DNA of 64,000 bases, from assembly GCA_964565335.1 (NCBI GenBank), contig CAZMEN010000003.1:29969-93968 (forward strand). Direction: 5' to 3'. Shown here piece after piece: positions 52,623 to 60,988 of the stretch. Numbering within the stretch: position 1 is the stretch's first letter; every line of letters starts with the position of its first letter. The DNA comes from Litorimonas sp964565335 (GTDB lineage Bacteria; Pseudomonadota; Alphaproteobacteria; Caulobacterales; Maricaulaceae). The position numbers and the translations under genes were made by a program. A model generated the notes under the pieces. The model saw nothing but the letters and a program-made list of their open reading frames with translations. It was not told the DNA's origin and did not search any database.

Positions 52623-52691
52623 TACGCAAAATAGATATATTTTATCGTATATGTGTCATTTTGCGTATTAAAGGCCATTGAAAAATGCGCA
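52623..52691. promoter_or_regulatory. Composite hexamer element G (hsa-ipd operon promoter)
   Basis: TACGCA at 52623, TGCGTA at 52662 and TGCGCA at 52686 (39 and 24 bp apart), mirror orientation like element D. TACGTA at 52612 adds another hexamer. It sits between fadD3 and hsaA and ends 39 bp before the hsaA ATG, which shows that the hsa-ipd operon has its own promoter. Confidence 0.65.
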
Positions 52692-52730
52692 TTGCTTGAT
52701 ATTCTGTTGCGAGTGAATGAGGAGTCTGAA

Positions 52731-53906
52731 ATGGGCCAAGCAGCTTTAAAGTCTGTCGAAACAGAGCGATCCCTAGATGTTAGTAGTGCGTTGGAGGTTG
52801 TCAGCGCATGCGCGGCCGAAGGGCGAGAGAAGCGCGAGATCCCAAAAGAGGCTATCGAAGCCATTCGTAAGACGGGTTATTTCCGTTCATTCCTACCGAA
52901 ACAATATGGCGGCTTAGAGCGCCCACCGCAGGAGTTCTTTAAAGCCTCTGTCGATATTGCTGAGCGCGATATGGGCACAGCTTGGGCGAGCGGGATTATT
53001 GCTGTTCATGCCTATCAGCTGTCCTTGATGGACCCACAGGCAGCGAAAGATGTTTATGATAGCGGCCCAGATACTTTTATTAGTTCCTCCTATAATCCAG
53101 CGGGAGCTAAGGTCGAGACAGCCGAGGGAGGCTTCATGCTCTCTGGCCAATGGGGATGGAGTTCGGGGTCAGGGCATTGCGATTGGGTACTGCTTGGCGG
53201 TCTGATTTTTGATCAAGGCAAAGAGAATATTCATTACCGTACATTTCTAATGAAAAAGCCCGATTATGTGATTGAAGATACCTGGCATGCTATGGGTTTG
53301 CAGGCGACAGGGTCAAATGACATCATTATCAAAGATCCTGTTTTTGTGCCTGAATATCGCACCCATCACCAAATGGACGGTTTTAATTGTAAGCATTACC
53401 AAGACAATGAAATGTATTCTATTCCTTGGGCACAAATGTTCATTCGTGTGGTTTGCACGCCGGCTATTGGTGCCGCGAAACATGCGCTTCAGCTATTTAT
53501 TGATAATGCGCAGGGCAGCTCAACAGACGTTACGCGCCTCGCCAGTGACCCTGATGTGACCCGCCGTGTGGCGGAAGCTGCGAACCTTATCGACGAAACT
53601 GAAGCGATTATGTACCGTAATTTCGACGAGATGATGGAGCATGTTAATGCGGGCCGCGAAATTCCTATGAAAGACCGCGTAAAATATCGTTATCAAGCAA
53701 GCCTTGTAATCGAGCGTATGATGAAAGCGGTGGATATGCTCTTTGATGTGGCTGGCGGGCGTAGCGTTTATCGGAATTCACCGATCCAAGATATCTGGCA
53801 CGACATTCACATTGCGCGAGCCCATGTGGCGAATAATCCGATTAGTTTTGCGAGAAACCTAGGCGCGGTTCAGTTGGGCGCTGATAGCACGGATGTGTTC
53901 GTGTAA
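52731..53906 (+). CDS. hsaA: HsaA-like 3-hydroxy-9,10-secosteroid 4-monooxygenase oxygenase
   Basis: A 391-residue flavin-dependent monooxygenase with acyl-CoA dehydrogenase fold. GYFRSFLPKQYGGLE, DMGTAWASGIIAVHAY, LSGQWGWSSGSGHCDWVLLG and WHAMGLQATGSND match HsaA and related two-component phenol hydroxylases. HsaA uses reduced flavin from HsaB and oxygen to make the catechol 3,4-DHSA from 3-HSA. The ATG at 52731 has GAGGAG upstream; the in-frame GTG at 52653 would put the regulatory hexamers inside the gene. First gene of the ring A/B and C/D operon; it overlaps hsaD by 1 bp. Confidence 0.9.
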   Translation: MGQAALKSVETERSLDVSSALEVVSACAAEGREKREIPKEAIEAIRKTGYFRSFLPKQYGGLERPPQEFFKASVDIAERDMGTAWASGIIAVHAYQLSLMDPQAAKDVYDSGPDTFISSSYNPAGAKVETAEGGFMLSGQWGWSSGSGHCDWVLLGGLIFDQGKENIHYRTFLMKKPDYVIEDTWHAMGLQATGSNDIIIKDPVFVPEYRTHHQMDGFNCKHYQDNEMYSIPWAQMFIRVVCTPAIGAAKHALQLFIDNAQGSSTDVTRLASDPDVTRRVAEAANLIDETEAIMYRNFDEMMEHVNAGREIPMKDRVKYRYQASLVIERMMKAVDMLFDVAGGRSVYRNSPIQDIWHDIHIARAHVANNPISFARNLGAVQLGADSTDVFV

Positions 53907-54739
53907 TGGGTGTTCCGGAAGGAGGTCCACCTGAGGGCCGATATGTGCAAGCGGGACCAATTCGCATGCATTATCTCGAATTTGGTGACAGAGACGGCCA
54001 TCCGGTCGTCTTTCTTCATGGCTCCGGGCCAGGGAATAGCGCTTGGGCAAACTTTAGGTTAAATAAAGAGGCTTTTTCTGACGCGGGATTTCGTGTTCTG
54101 ATGCCTGATATGATTGGCTTCGGGTACACGGATAAGCCGCTGGACCAAGGGGATTATACGCTTCAGCTTTTTTGCGACACGTTAATGGCTGGCCTCAAAG
54201 AAATGGGCGTTGAAACGTGTAGTTTTGTAGGAAATTCCCTCGGCGGCGGTGTGGCGATAAAAATCGCGTTGGACAATCCTGATTTCGTCAAGCAGCTTAT
54301 TTTAATGGGGCCGGGGTGTTTAGAAGAGCAGGGCGCCTATTGGGCGATGTCCGGCATTGCGAAAATGATGGCCGCTAATAAGGCAGGTATAAGCAAAGAG
54401 GTGCAAGGCGACGTCATGCGGCTCTTTACCTATGATCCGAAGCACGTAACCCCAGAATTGATTGATATGCGCTGGGCCGTTGCGCGGGATCAGCCAAAAG
54501 AAGTTTTGACAACAATGAAAACACCTGAGCTTGGGTCTCGTATGGCGGAGCTTACATGTCCTATCCTTACATTTTGGGGCGCAAATGATGAGTTTATGCC
54601 GCCGCAAGGCAAAGAAAAGTGCTTAAGGGCGAATGAGCAATCTCGCTTCATTGAGGTGAATGCTTGCGGGCATTGGGTGATGATAGAGCATGCGCGAATG
54701 TTTAATGCGGCTTCGATCGATTTTTTGAAGTACGGATAA
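53906..54739 (+). CDS. hsaD: HsaD-like C-C bond hydrolase
   Basis: A 277-residue alpha/beta hydrolase of the meta-cleavage product hydrolase group: HGSGPGNSAWANF forms the oxyanion hole, and the catalytic triad is S111 (GNSLGG), D228 (GANDEF) and H256 (CGHW). HsaD cleaves the ring-opened product 4,9-DSHA to 2-hydroxyhexadienoate and the indanedione propionate (HIP). ATG overlaps the hsaA stop and its stop overlaps hsaE. Confidence 0.9.
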   Translation: MGVPEGGPPEGRYVQAGPIRMHYLEFGDRDGHPVVFLHGSGPGNSAWANFRLNKEAFSDAGFRVLMPDMIGFGYTDKPLDQGDYTLQLFCDTLMAGLKEMGVETCSFVGNSLGGGVAIKIALDNPDFVKQLILMGPGCLEEQGAYWAMSGIAKMMAANKAGISKEVQGDVMRLFTYDPKHVTPELIDMRWAVARDQPKEVLTTMKTPELGSRMAELTCPILTFWGANDEFMPPQGKEKCLRANEQSRFIEVNACGHWVMIEHARMFNAASIDFLKYG

Positions 54740-55524
54740 TGACGATGTCGGAGCAATATCCTCTTATAGCCAGAGAGCTATTTGGTGCCTTAGCGGCAGG
54801 GCAGCCTATTGCGCCGTTAACGGATCGCTATCCTGATATGAGCATTGATGATGCCTATCAAATTTCTCTAGCTTTTTTAAATATTCGGAAAGCTGAAAAT
54901 GGGGAAAACGTCGTCGGGAAAAAAATCGGCGTCACGTCAAAACCGGTGCAGGACATGCTTGGGGTGTTTCAGCCAGACTTCGGTTTTTTAACAGATGCAA
55001 TGTGGGTTGAGGACGGAAAAGTGCATATGGATCGCCATATCGCGCCGCGGGCCGAGGCAGAAATTGCTTTTAAACTCAAGGCGGGTCTCAAGGGGCCTGG
55101 CGTAACAGGGCAAGACGTGATTGAGGCAACCGAGTATGTTCAGCCCTGCTTTGAGATTGTGGACAGCCGGATTGCGGATTGGAAGATAAAAATTCAAGAT
55201 ACCGTGGCCGATAACGCCTCTTGCGGTGTTTTTGCGCTAGGTAAACAGAAGGTCGATCCCAAAGCTTTGGATTTAGCCGCTCTGGAAGTTGTTGTTGAGA
55301 AAAACGGCAAAGAAATCAGTCGCGGATTGGGAAGCGCCGTTCAAGGGGCTCCGGAAAACGCCGTGGCGTGGCTTGCAAATACTCTAGGTGAATACGGCAT
55401 ACCATTTGAGGCCGGCGAAATCATTCTTTCGGGGTCGCTCGTGCCGCTTCATCCTGCCGTCCGCGGAGACAAGATGACAATGAGTATTGAAGGCTTTGGC
55501 GGATGCGAGGTCGAATTCGTATGA
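54739..55524 (+). CDS. hsaE: HsaE-like 2-hydroxyhexa-2,4-dienoate hydratase
   Basis: A 261-residue hydratase of the 2-keto-4-pentenoate hydratase/FAA-hydrolase family. GKKIGVTSKPVQDMLGV, PRAEAEIAFKL and GSLVPLHPAVRGD carry the residues around the metal site. It adds water to the dienoate from HsaD to give 4-hydroxy-2-oxohexanoate. The stop overlaps the hsaG start (ATGA). Confidence 0.9.
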   Translation: MTMSEQYPLIARELFGALAAGQPIAPLTDRYPDMSIDDAYQISLAFLNIRKAENGENVVGKKIGVTSKPVQDMLGVFQPDFGFLTDAMWVEDGKVHMDRHIAPRAEAEIAFKLKAGLKGPGVTGQDVIEATEYVQPCFEIVDSRIADWKIKIQDTVADNASCGVFALGKQKVDPKALDLAALEVVVEKNGKEISRGLGSAVQGAPENAVAWLANTLGEYGIPFEAGEIILSGSLVPLHPAVRGDKMTMSIEGFGGCEVEFV

Positions 55525-56459
55525 CGAAAATAAAAACAGCGATCATTGGTTCTGGTAATATCGGAACCGATTTAATGATTAAAATTGCAGAAAGTTCCGA
55601 CGTGCTTGAAGTTGGCTGCGTCATCGGTATTGACGCGAAATCAGAAGGCTTGGCCATGGCGAGAGAGCGTGGTTTCGCGACGTCACATGAGGGCGTCGAG
55701 GGCGCGCAAAAGCTGGATGTTTGGAAAGATGTGAAGATCGTTTTTGATGCCACCTCGGCCTATGCGCATGCCAAACACGCAGCAATTTGTGAGGCGGAGG
55801 GCAAGCAAATGGTAGATCTAACGCCAGCTGCGATTGGCCCATATTGTGTTCCCGTGGTGAATATGGACGCCCATCTTGATGCGCCAAATGTCAATATGGT
55901 GACTTGTGGAGGGCAAGCGACAATTCCGATGGTTTATGCTGTGACGCGTGTCAGTGAATCTGTGCCCTACGCTGAAATTGTGGCGTCTGTATCATCACGT
56001 TCTGCTGGTCCAGGAACGCGCGCCAATATCGATGAATTCACGCGGACGACCGCCCAAGGTATTGAAAAGGTCGGCGGCGCAGGAAAAGGTAAGGCTATTA
56101 TCATCCTCAATCCTGCTGAGCCGCCAATGCTGATGCGGGATACAATATACGCCTTGTCGGTTGGCGGAAGGGAAGAGGATATTCGCAAATCTGTCGCAGA
56201 AATGTGCGCCCGCGTCCAAGCTTATGTGCCGGGATATCGGCTCAAACAAGAGGTCCAATTTGAAAATTTCACGGGGAATAACAAACTGCATATTCCAGGG
56301 CTCGGGACCTATGAGGGCACGAAAGTGACGATATTTTTGGAGGTTGAAGGCGCGGGGCATTACCTACCGAAATATGCCGGAAATCTCGATATCATGACAT
56401 CTGCTGGTATGGGTACAGCTGAAGCAATCGCTCGTAAGAAATTCGGCGCGGCAGCATGA
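55521..56459 (+). CDS. hsaG: HsaG-like acylating aldehyde dehydrogenase
   Basis: A 312-residue acetaldehyde/propanal dehydrogenase (acylating). The Rossmann loop is IIGSGNIGTDLM; the catalytic cysteine is C129 in NMVTCGGQAT. It turns the aldehyde released by HsaF (propanal in the steroid pathway) into propionyl-CoA, usually with channelling through a HsaF-HsaG complex, whose genes are adjacent here as expected. ATG at 55521 overlaps the hsaE stop. Confidence 0.92.
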   Translation: MTKIKTAIIGSGNIGTDLMIKIAESSDVLEVGCVIGIDAKSEGLAMARERGFATSHEGVEGAQKLDVWKDVKIVFDATSAYAHAKHAAICEAEGKQMVDLTPAAIGPYCVPVVNMDAHLDAPNVNMVTCGGQATIPMVYAVTRVSESVPYAEIVASVSSRSAGPGTRANIDEFTRTTAQGIEKVGGAGKGKAIIILNPAEPPMLMRDTIYALSVGGREEDIRKSVAEMCARVQAYVPGYRLKQEVQFENFTGNNKLHIPGLGTYEGTKVTIFLEVEGAGHYLPKYAGNLDIMTSAGMGTAEAIARKKFGAAA

Positions 56460-57496
56460 GCGGAGTAGTCACAAATCCACTAAAGGACCGTCTCTATATC
56501 CAAGACGTTACACTTCGCGATGGAATGCATGCCATTCGTCATCAATATTCTGTCGATCATGTCCGCGCTATCGCCAAAGCACTCGATGAGGCAGGGGTTG
56601 ATGCTATCGAAATCGCTCATGGTGACGGTTTAAATGGCGGGGCATTCAATTATGGTTTTGGAGCACATACGGATTGGGAGTGGATCGAAGCCGTTTGCGA
56701 TGTCGTTGAAAACGCCGTTGTCACAACGCTCATTTTGCCTGGCATCGCTACGATTGATGAGCTCAAGCGCGCCTATGATTTAGGTGTGCGGTCTGTGCGT
56801 GTCGCGACTCATTGCACAGAGGCAGATGTTTCGCGCCAACATATCGAAATGGCCCGTGAGTTAGGAATGGATACAATTGGCTTTTTAATGATGAGCCACA
56901 TGGCAGAGCCTAAACATCTAGCGAGCCAAGCGAAGCTTATGGAAGATTATGGCGCGACGTGTGTCTATGTGACCGACTCTGGCGGCGCGCTGGATATGGA
57001 TGGCTATGCCGAACGCCTGAAGGCCTATGACGACGTACTTAAGCCCGAGACTGAGCGCGGGGTACATGCGCATCACAACCTTTCGCTCGGCGTCGCGAAT
57101 TCTATCGTTGCTGTTCAAAATGGTGCACGTCGCGTGGATGCCTCGCTCGCCGCAATGGGGGCAGGGGCGGGAAATGCGCCGCTGGAAGTCTTTATCGCTG
57201 CGATTGACAAAAAGGGCTGGAATCATGGTTGTGACGTATACAAATTGATGGATGCAGCCGAAGAACTAGTCAGGCCACTGCAGGATCGTCCGGTCCGTGT
57301 GGACCGCGAAACGCTCTCACTTGGGTATGCTGGCGTTTATTCAAGTTTTTTACGCCACGCTGAGAAAGCGGCGGAAGATTATGATATGGATACGCGTGAG
57401 ATACTCGTCGAGTTAGGGCGACGCCGTATGGTGGGCGGCCAAGAAGATATGATTGTTGATGTCGCGCTCGATCTTAAAAAGGAAAAGGGGAATTAG
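56456..57496 (+). CDS. hsaF: HsaF-like 4-hydroxy-2-oxovalerate aldolase
   Basis: A 346-residue aldolase of the DmpG/HMGL-like TIM-barrel family: VTLRDGMHAIRHQY carries the metal and catalytic residues, GVHAHHNLSLGVANS the metal histidines, and VDASLAAMGAGAGNAPLE follows. It splits 4-hydroxy-2-oxo acids into pyruvate and an aldehyde, which passes to HsaG. The ATG overlaps the hsaG stop. The C-terminal communication domain is of normal length. Confidence 0.92.
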   Translation: MSGVVTNPLKDRLYIQDVTLRDGMHAIRHQYSVDHVRAIAKALDEAGVDAIEIAHGDGLNGGAFNYGFGAHTDWEWIEAVCDVVENAVVTTLILPGIATIDELKRAYDLGVRSVRVATHCTEADVSRQHIEMARELGMDTIGFLMMSHMAEPKHLASQAKLMEDYGATCVYVTDSGGALDMDGYAERLKAYDDVLKPETERGVHAHHNLSLGVANSIVAVQNGARRVDASLAAMGAGAGNAPLEVFIAAIDKKGWNHGCDVYKLMDAAEELVRPLQDRPVRVDRETLSLGYAGVYSSFLRHAEKAAEDYDMDTREILVELGRRRMVGGQEDMIVDVALDLKKEKGN

Positions 57497-57498
57497 TC

Positions 57499-58401
57499 AT
57501 GGGTGTAGCAAGCTTAGGTTACGTTATATTGGAAATGCAAGACCCAACGGCTTGGGCGAAGTTTGCCAAGTCCGTGTTAGGGTTTGGCACGGTAAAATCC
57601 TTTGGCGAAAAGGGGGCGAAATACTTACGAATGGATAACGCCCCATTCCGCTATATGATACGCAAGGGGGAAACAGACCGGTTTATTTGCGGCGGCTATC
57701 AGATGTCGTCCAAAAAAGCTTATGAAGACCAAATAAAAACTTTCGAAAAAGCTAAAATAGAGGTGTGTCGCGGGGATGCGAGAGGCGCAAAACATAGGGC
57801 TGTAAAAGGTTTTGCTTCAGTGACTGACCCATCGGGCAATATCTTAGAGTTTTTCTATGGTCGCGATAAGGGTGAGCCTTTCACGCCGGGGCACGGCATA
57901 AAATCCTTCAAGACGGGCAAGATGGGATTAGGGCATATGGTTCTTCCGGCACCCGAAAACAAAAAGACAATTGACTTTTATCGGAAGCTTATGGGGTTTG
58001 GCATCTCAGATGACTTAACATTGCCAGCATTTGCTGAAGGTCTCCCGAACCAGCGGATCTATTTCATGCACGCGGATAATCCGCGCCATCACACTCTTGG
58101 GCTCTATAATTTCCCGAACCCAACAGGCGTTATACATTTGATGGCAGAGGTGAATACAATCGATGAGGTGGGCATGTGCATGGACCGCGTTAAAGAAGCA
58201 GGATTGCATATCTTCGCTTCGCTTGGGCGTCACGCCAATGATGAAATGATCAGCTTTTACTTCTTTGCGCCTGGCGGGATTGGGTTCGAAGTTGGCTATG
58301 AAGGTAAGCAAATTAAAGATTGGTCGAAATTTAAACCGACGAAGTCAAAGATTGGTGATCTTTGGGGGCATGAATATGACTTCCCTGTTGTAGGTGAGTA
58401 A
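57499..58401 (+). CDS. hsaC: HsaC-like extradiol dioxygenase
   Basis: A 300-residue type I extradiol dioxygenase of two VOC modules. Iron ligands are H146 (GLGHMVL), H213 (VIHLMAEV) and E264 (GFEVGYEG), at the spacing of the BphC/HsaC group; a tyrosine (ISFYFFAP) also fits. HsaC cleaves the catechol 3,4-DHSA between carbons 4 and 5. It is preceded by AGGGG and overlaps ipdA by 1 bp. Being after hsaF, the order differs from the usual hsaC-hsaD pairing of actinobacteria. Confidence 0.9.
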   Translation: MGVASLGYVILEMQDPTAWAKFAKSVLGFGTVKSFGEKGAKYLRMDNAPFRYMIRKGETDRFICGGYQMSSKKAYEDQIKTFEKAKIEVCRGDARGAKHRAVKGFASVTDPSGNILEFFYGRDKGEPFTPGHGIKSFKTGKMGLGHMVLPAPENKKTIDFYRKLMGFGISDDLTLPAFAEGLPNQRIYFMHADNPRHHTLGLYNFPNPTGVIHLMAEVNTIDEVGMCMDRVKEAGLHIFASLGRHANDEMISFYFFAPGGIGFEVGYEGKQIKDWSKFKPTKSKIGDLWGHEYDFPVVGE

Positions 58402-59279
58402 TGAGCCAATCAGTATTAGATAAGCGCATGAGTGTGGCCGATATTATTGGTCAGCTAGAAGACGGTATGACGCTTGGCATTGGCGGGTGGGGCGCACGGC
58501 AAAAGCCTATGGCGCTCATTCGCGAGATAGTGAAGTCTGATTTGAAGGACCTCACCATCGTTTCTTATGGCGGCTGTGATGTGGGTATGCTGGCAAGCGC
58601 CCAAAAGATTAAAAAACTTGTGTTTAGTTTTGTATCTCTCGACGCCATTCCGCTCGAAGCCCATTTTCGCCGCGCGCGCTCAGCGGGTGAGTTTGAGGTA
58701 ATGGAAATTGATGAAGGTATGTTTCAACTTGGGCTAAAGGCGGCAGCTCAAAATCTTGATTTTCTGCCCTGTACCGCGGGACTAGGGACGGATGTGATGA
58801 CCTACAACCCGCAGATCAAAACTATCAAAAGTCCTTATAGTGAAGGTCACTATGTTGCGATGCCCGCTATCAAACTTGATGTGGCATTTTGCCATGTAAA
58901 CGAGGCTGACCAGCGGGGGAATAGTTGGATTGGCGGACCTGATATGTTTTTCGACGAGTGGTTCTGCCGTGCGGCAGATAAAGCTTATCTTACATGCGAA
59001 CGCTTGGTGGAAACGGACGCATTCAATGATGACCACAAGATTTTGCGTATGCCGATTGAGCGTAACTTAGTGGCGGGTGTTGCCGAAGTGCCCTTTGGCG
59101 CGCACCCAACGTCATGCGGCCCTGACTATGGCTTCGATGTCGCGCATTTGAAAGCCTATAGCGCTACGGCCAAAGAAGGATGGGACGGCTATGTCGCTGA
59201 ATTTATTGAAGCAGATGACTACATTAAATCTGTAGGCGGCAAAGACCATATTCATAGTCTTCCGCTGCCGGCATTTTAG
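58401..59279 (+). CDS. ipdA: IpdA-like CoA-transferase-family hydrolase, alpha subunit
   Basis: A 292-residue class I CoA-transferase-like alpha subunit: GMTLGIGGWGARQKPMALIR, VSYGGCDVGML, LDFLPCTAGLGTD and HVNEADQRGNSWIGG. E105 lies in EIDEGM, matching the position I recall as catalytic in the actinobacterial protein. IpdAB hydrolyses ring C of COCHEA-CoA to give the linear MOODA-CoA. Start overlaps the hsaC stop. Confidence 0.88.
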   Translation: MSQSVLDKRMSVADIIGQLEDGMTLGIGGWGARQKPMALIREIVKSDLKDLTIVSYGGCDVGMLASAQKIKKLVFSFVSLDAIPLEAHFRRARSAGEFEVMEIDEGMFQLGLKAAAQNLDFLPCTAGLGTDVMTYNPQIKTIKSPYSEGHYVAMPAIKLDVAFCHVNEADQRGNSWIGGPDMFFDEWFCRAADKAYLTCERLVETDAFNDDHKILRMPIERNLVAGVAEVPFGAHPTSCGPDYGFDVAHLKAYSATAKEGWDGYVAEFIEADDYIKSVGGKDHIHSLPLPAF

Positions 59280-59285
59280 GAGCGT

Positions 59286-60092
59286 ATGATGAAAACCGAT
59301 TATACGCTGGCTGAACTTGCTATTGTTGCAGCCTCGGAAATTTTCCGAGACGAAACGCCTGAGGTTTTTGCAACGCTAATAGGCACTCTGCCCAAACTCG
59401 CAGGCTATGTTGCGAAAGAAACATTTTTACCGGGCATGATGATGAGCGACGGAATTTATTATCTTGCCGCCGAACCAGTCCCTGTTGGGCCTCGCGGGGA
59501 TTACGCCATCAAAAAAGAGGGCCGTATTGGATATGAGCGGGTCTTTACAGTCATTGCGAAAGGTAACCGACATGCCTTTGTTGGGCCTGTTCAGGTGGAT
59601 AAATACGGGCAAATGAATTTATCCTGTATTGGCGATTACGCCGCCCCAAAAGTGACTATGCTCGGCGTGCGCGGATTGCCTGGAAATACTGTCAACAACC
59701 GAACCTCCATGTTTTTTGCGAGCCATAATAAGCGGGCACTCGTCGCGAACGAAGTGGATATGGTGAGCGGCGCTGGCTATAATCCCGCGCGTTACCCTAA
59801 TGGAAAATATCCGCGTGGATTGGACCATAGACAAATAATTACAAATCTTTGTGTCTTAGACTTTGAGGGGCCTGACCACGCCATTCGTGTGCGCTCCTTA
59901 CACCCGGGCGTCAGTTTTGAGGAGGTGCAAGATAACACAGGATTTGATCTGGTTCGGGCTGAGAATATTCCCACCACATCTGCGCCGACGCAAACTCAGT
60001 TGGATATCATAGCAAAGTGGGACCCTAAAAACCTACGGAGCCATATCTTCAAAGATAACCCACCGGGGCAAAGAGCGGGAGTAAGGGGGTGA
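59286..60092 (+). CDS. ipdB: IpdB-like CoA-transferase-family hydrolase, beta subunit
   Basis: A 268-residue beta subunit paired with IpdA: FLPGMMMSDGIYYLAAEPVP, GNRHAFVGPVQVDKYGQMN, GVRGLPGNTVNN and NKRALVANEVDMVSGAGYNP. Found directly after ipdA as in actinobacteria, with a start at either of two adjacent ATG codons (59286 or 59289). The complex opens ring C during HIP catabolism. It overlaps the next crotonase gene by 1 bp. Confidence 0.88.
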   Translation: MMKTDYTLAELAIVAASEIFRDETPEVFATLIGTLPKLAGYVAKETFLPGMMMSDGIYYLAAEPVPVGPRGDYAIKKEGRIGYERVFTVIAKGNRHAFVGPVQVDKYGQMNLSCIGDYAAPKVTMLGVRGLPGNTVNNRTSMFFASHNKRALVANEVDMVSGAGYNPARYPNGKYPRGLDHRQIITNLCVLDFEGPDHAIRVRSLHPGVSFEEVQDNTGFDLVRAENIPTTSAPTQTQLDIIAKWDPKNLRSHIFKDNPPGQRAGVRG

Positions 60093-60988
60093 TGAGCAAT
60101 GAAACCGTTCCAAAGGTCGATGCCGATATCGTCTATGAGGAAGAGCATCCCGTCCTCTATGACACGAAAGACGGTATCGCCTATCTAACGCTTAACCGCG
60201 TAAAGTATCATAACAGTCAAAACTCCCAAATGCTCTATGCTCTGGATGACGTCTTTTACAGGGCAACAGCGGATGATGATGTGAAGGTCATTGTGCTGCG
60301 GGCAAATGGCAAACATTTTTCGGCTGGGCATGATATTGGCACGCCAGGAAGAGATTTTCATCGTGGCCGCGAAGACAGGCGCTCGATGAATTACAATCAC
60401 GATAACAAGCCTGGCGCCGAAAAAGCTTATGTGCGCGAGCAAGAAGTCTATCTGGAATTTTGTCGCCGTTGGCGGGCTGTACCTAAGCCGACCATTGCGC
60501 AGGTGCATAAGGGATGCATTGCTGGCGGTCTAATGCTCGCTTGGGTCTGCGACCTGATCGTAGCCTCTGACGATGCATTTTTCCAAGACCCTGTCGTGCA
60601 AATGGGATTCCCCGGCGTTGAATACTTCGCTCATCCCTTCGAGCTAAATGTGCGTCAGGCGAAAGAGTTTTTACTACTGGGCGAACGGTGGAGCGCGGAA
60701 CGCGTTCACGCGGCAGGTATGATAAATAAAGTCGTGCCTCGTGATGAGCTTGAAAGTGCTGTTCAGGCGTGGGCTGAGAAACTGGTTTCCCAACCTCGCC
60801 TCGCTATGGCTCTGACGAAGCAGGCCTGTAATCAAGCCGAAGATATGATGGGCAAACGCAACACGATGGATGCTGTCTATGGCTATCATCACTTTGCTCA
60901 CGCCAATAATTCATTGGTGAAAGGTGATTACATCGCAGGCTTTGACGGCAAGAAAATGGCCGAAGCCAATAAGAAAAAAGAGGGATAG
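60092..60988 (+). CDS. Enoyl-CoA hydratase/isomerase family protein
   Basis: A 298-residue crotonase: LNRVKYHNSQNSQML, HFSAGHDIGTPGRDFHRG, the oxyanion-hole KGCIAGGLMLAWVCD and FQDPVVQMGFPGVEYFAHP. The first glutamate position is M (GLML) and the second is Q/M, so the classical hydratase glutamates are absent; an isomerase, retro-aldolase or hydrolase chemistry is more likely. The insertion around residues 85-110 is longer than in typical crotonases. Its position between ipdB and ipdC suggests a ring C/D step; it is different from EchA20 (62049). The ATG at 60092 overlaps the ipdB stop. Confidence 0.75.
   Translation: MSNETVPKVDADIVYEEEHPVLYDTKDGIAYLTLNRVKYHNSQNSQMLYALDDVFYRATADDDVKVIVLRANGKHFSAGHDIGTPGRDFHRGREDRRSMNYNHDNKPGAEKAYVREQEVYLEFCRRWRAVPKPTIAQVHKGCIAGGLMLAWVCDLIVASDDAFFQDPVVQMGFPGVEYFAHPFELNVRQAKEFLLLGERWSAERVHAAGMINKVVPRDELESAVQAWAEKLVSQPRLAMALTKQACNQAEDMMGKRNTMDAVYGYHHFAHANNSLVKGDYIAGFDGKKMAEANKKKEG

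Noticed and set aside
52653..52730. GTG start 26 codons upstream for hsaA
   Set aside because: It would place regulatory hexamers in the coding region; the ATG at 52731 has GAGGAG upstream and gives the usual length.
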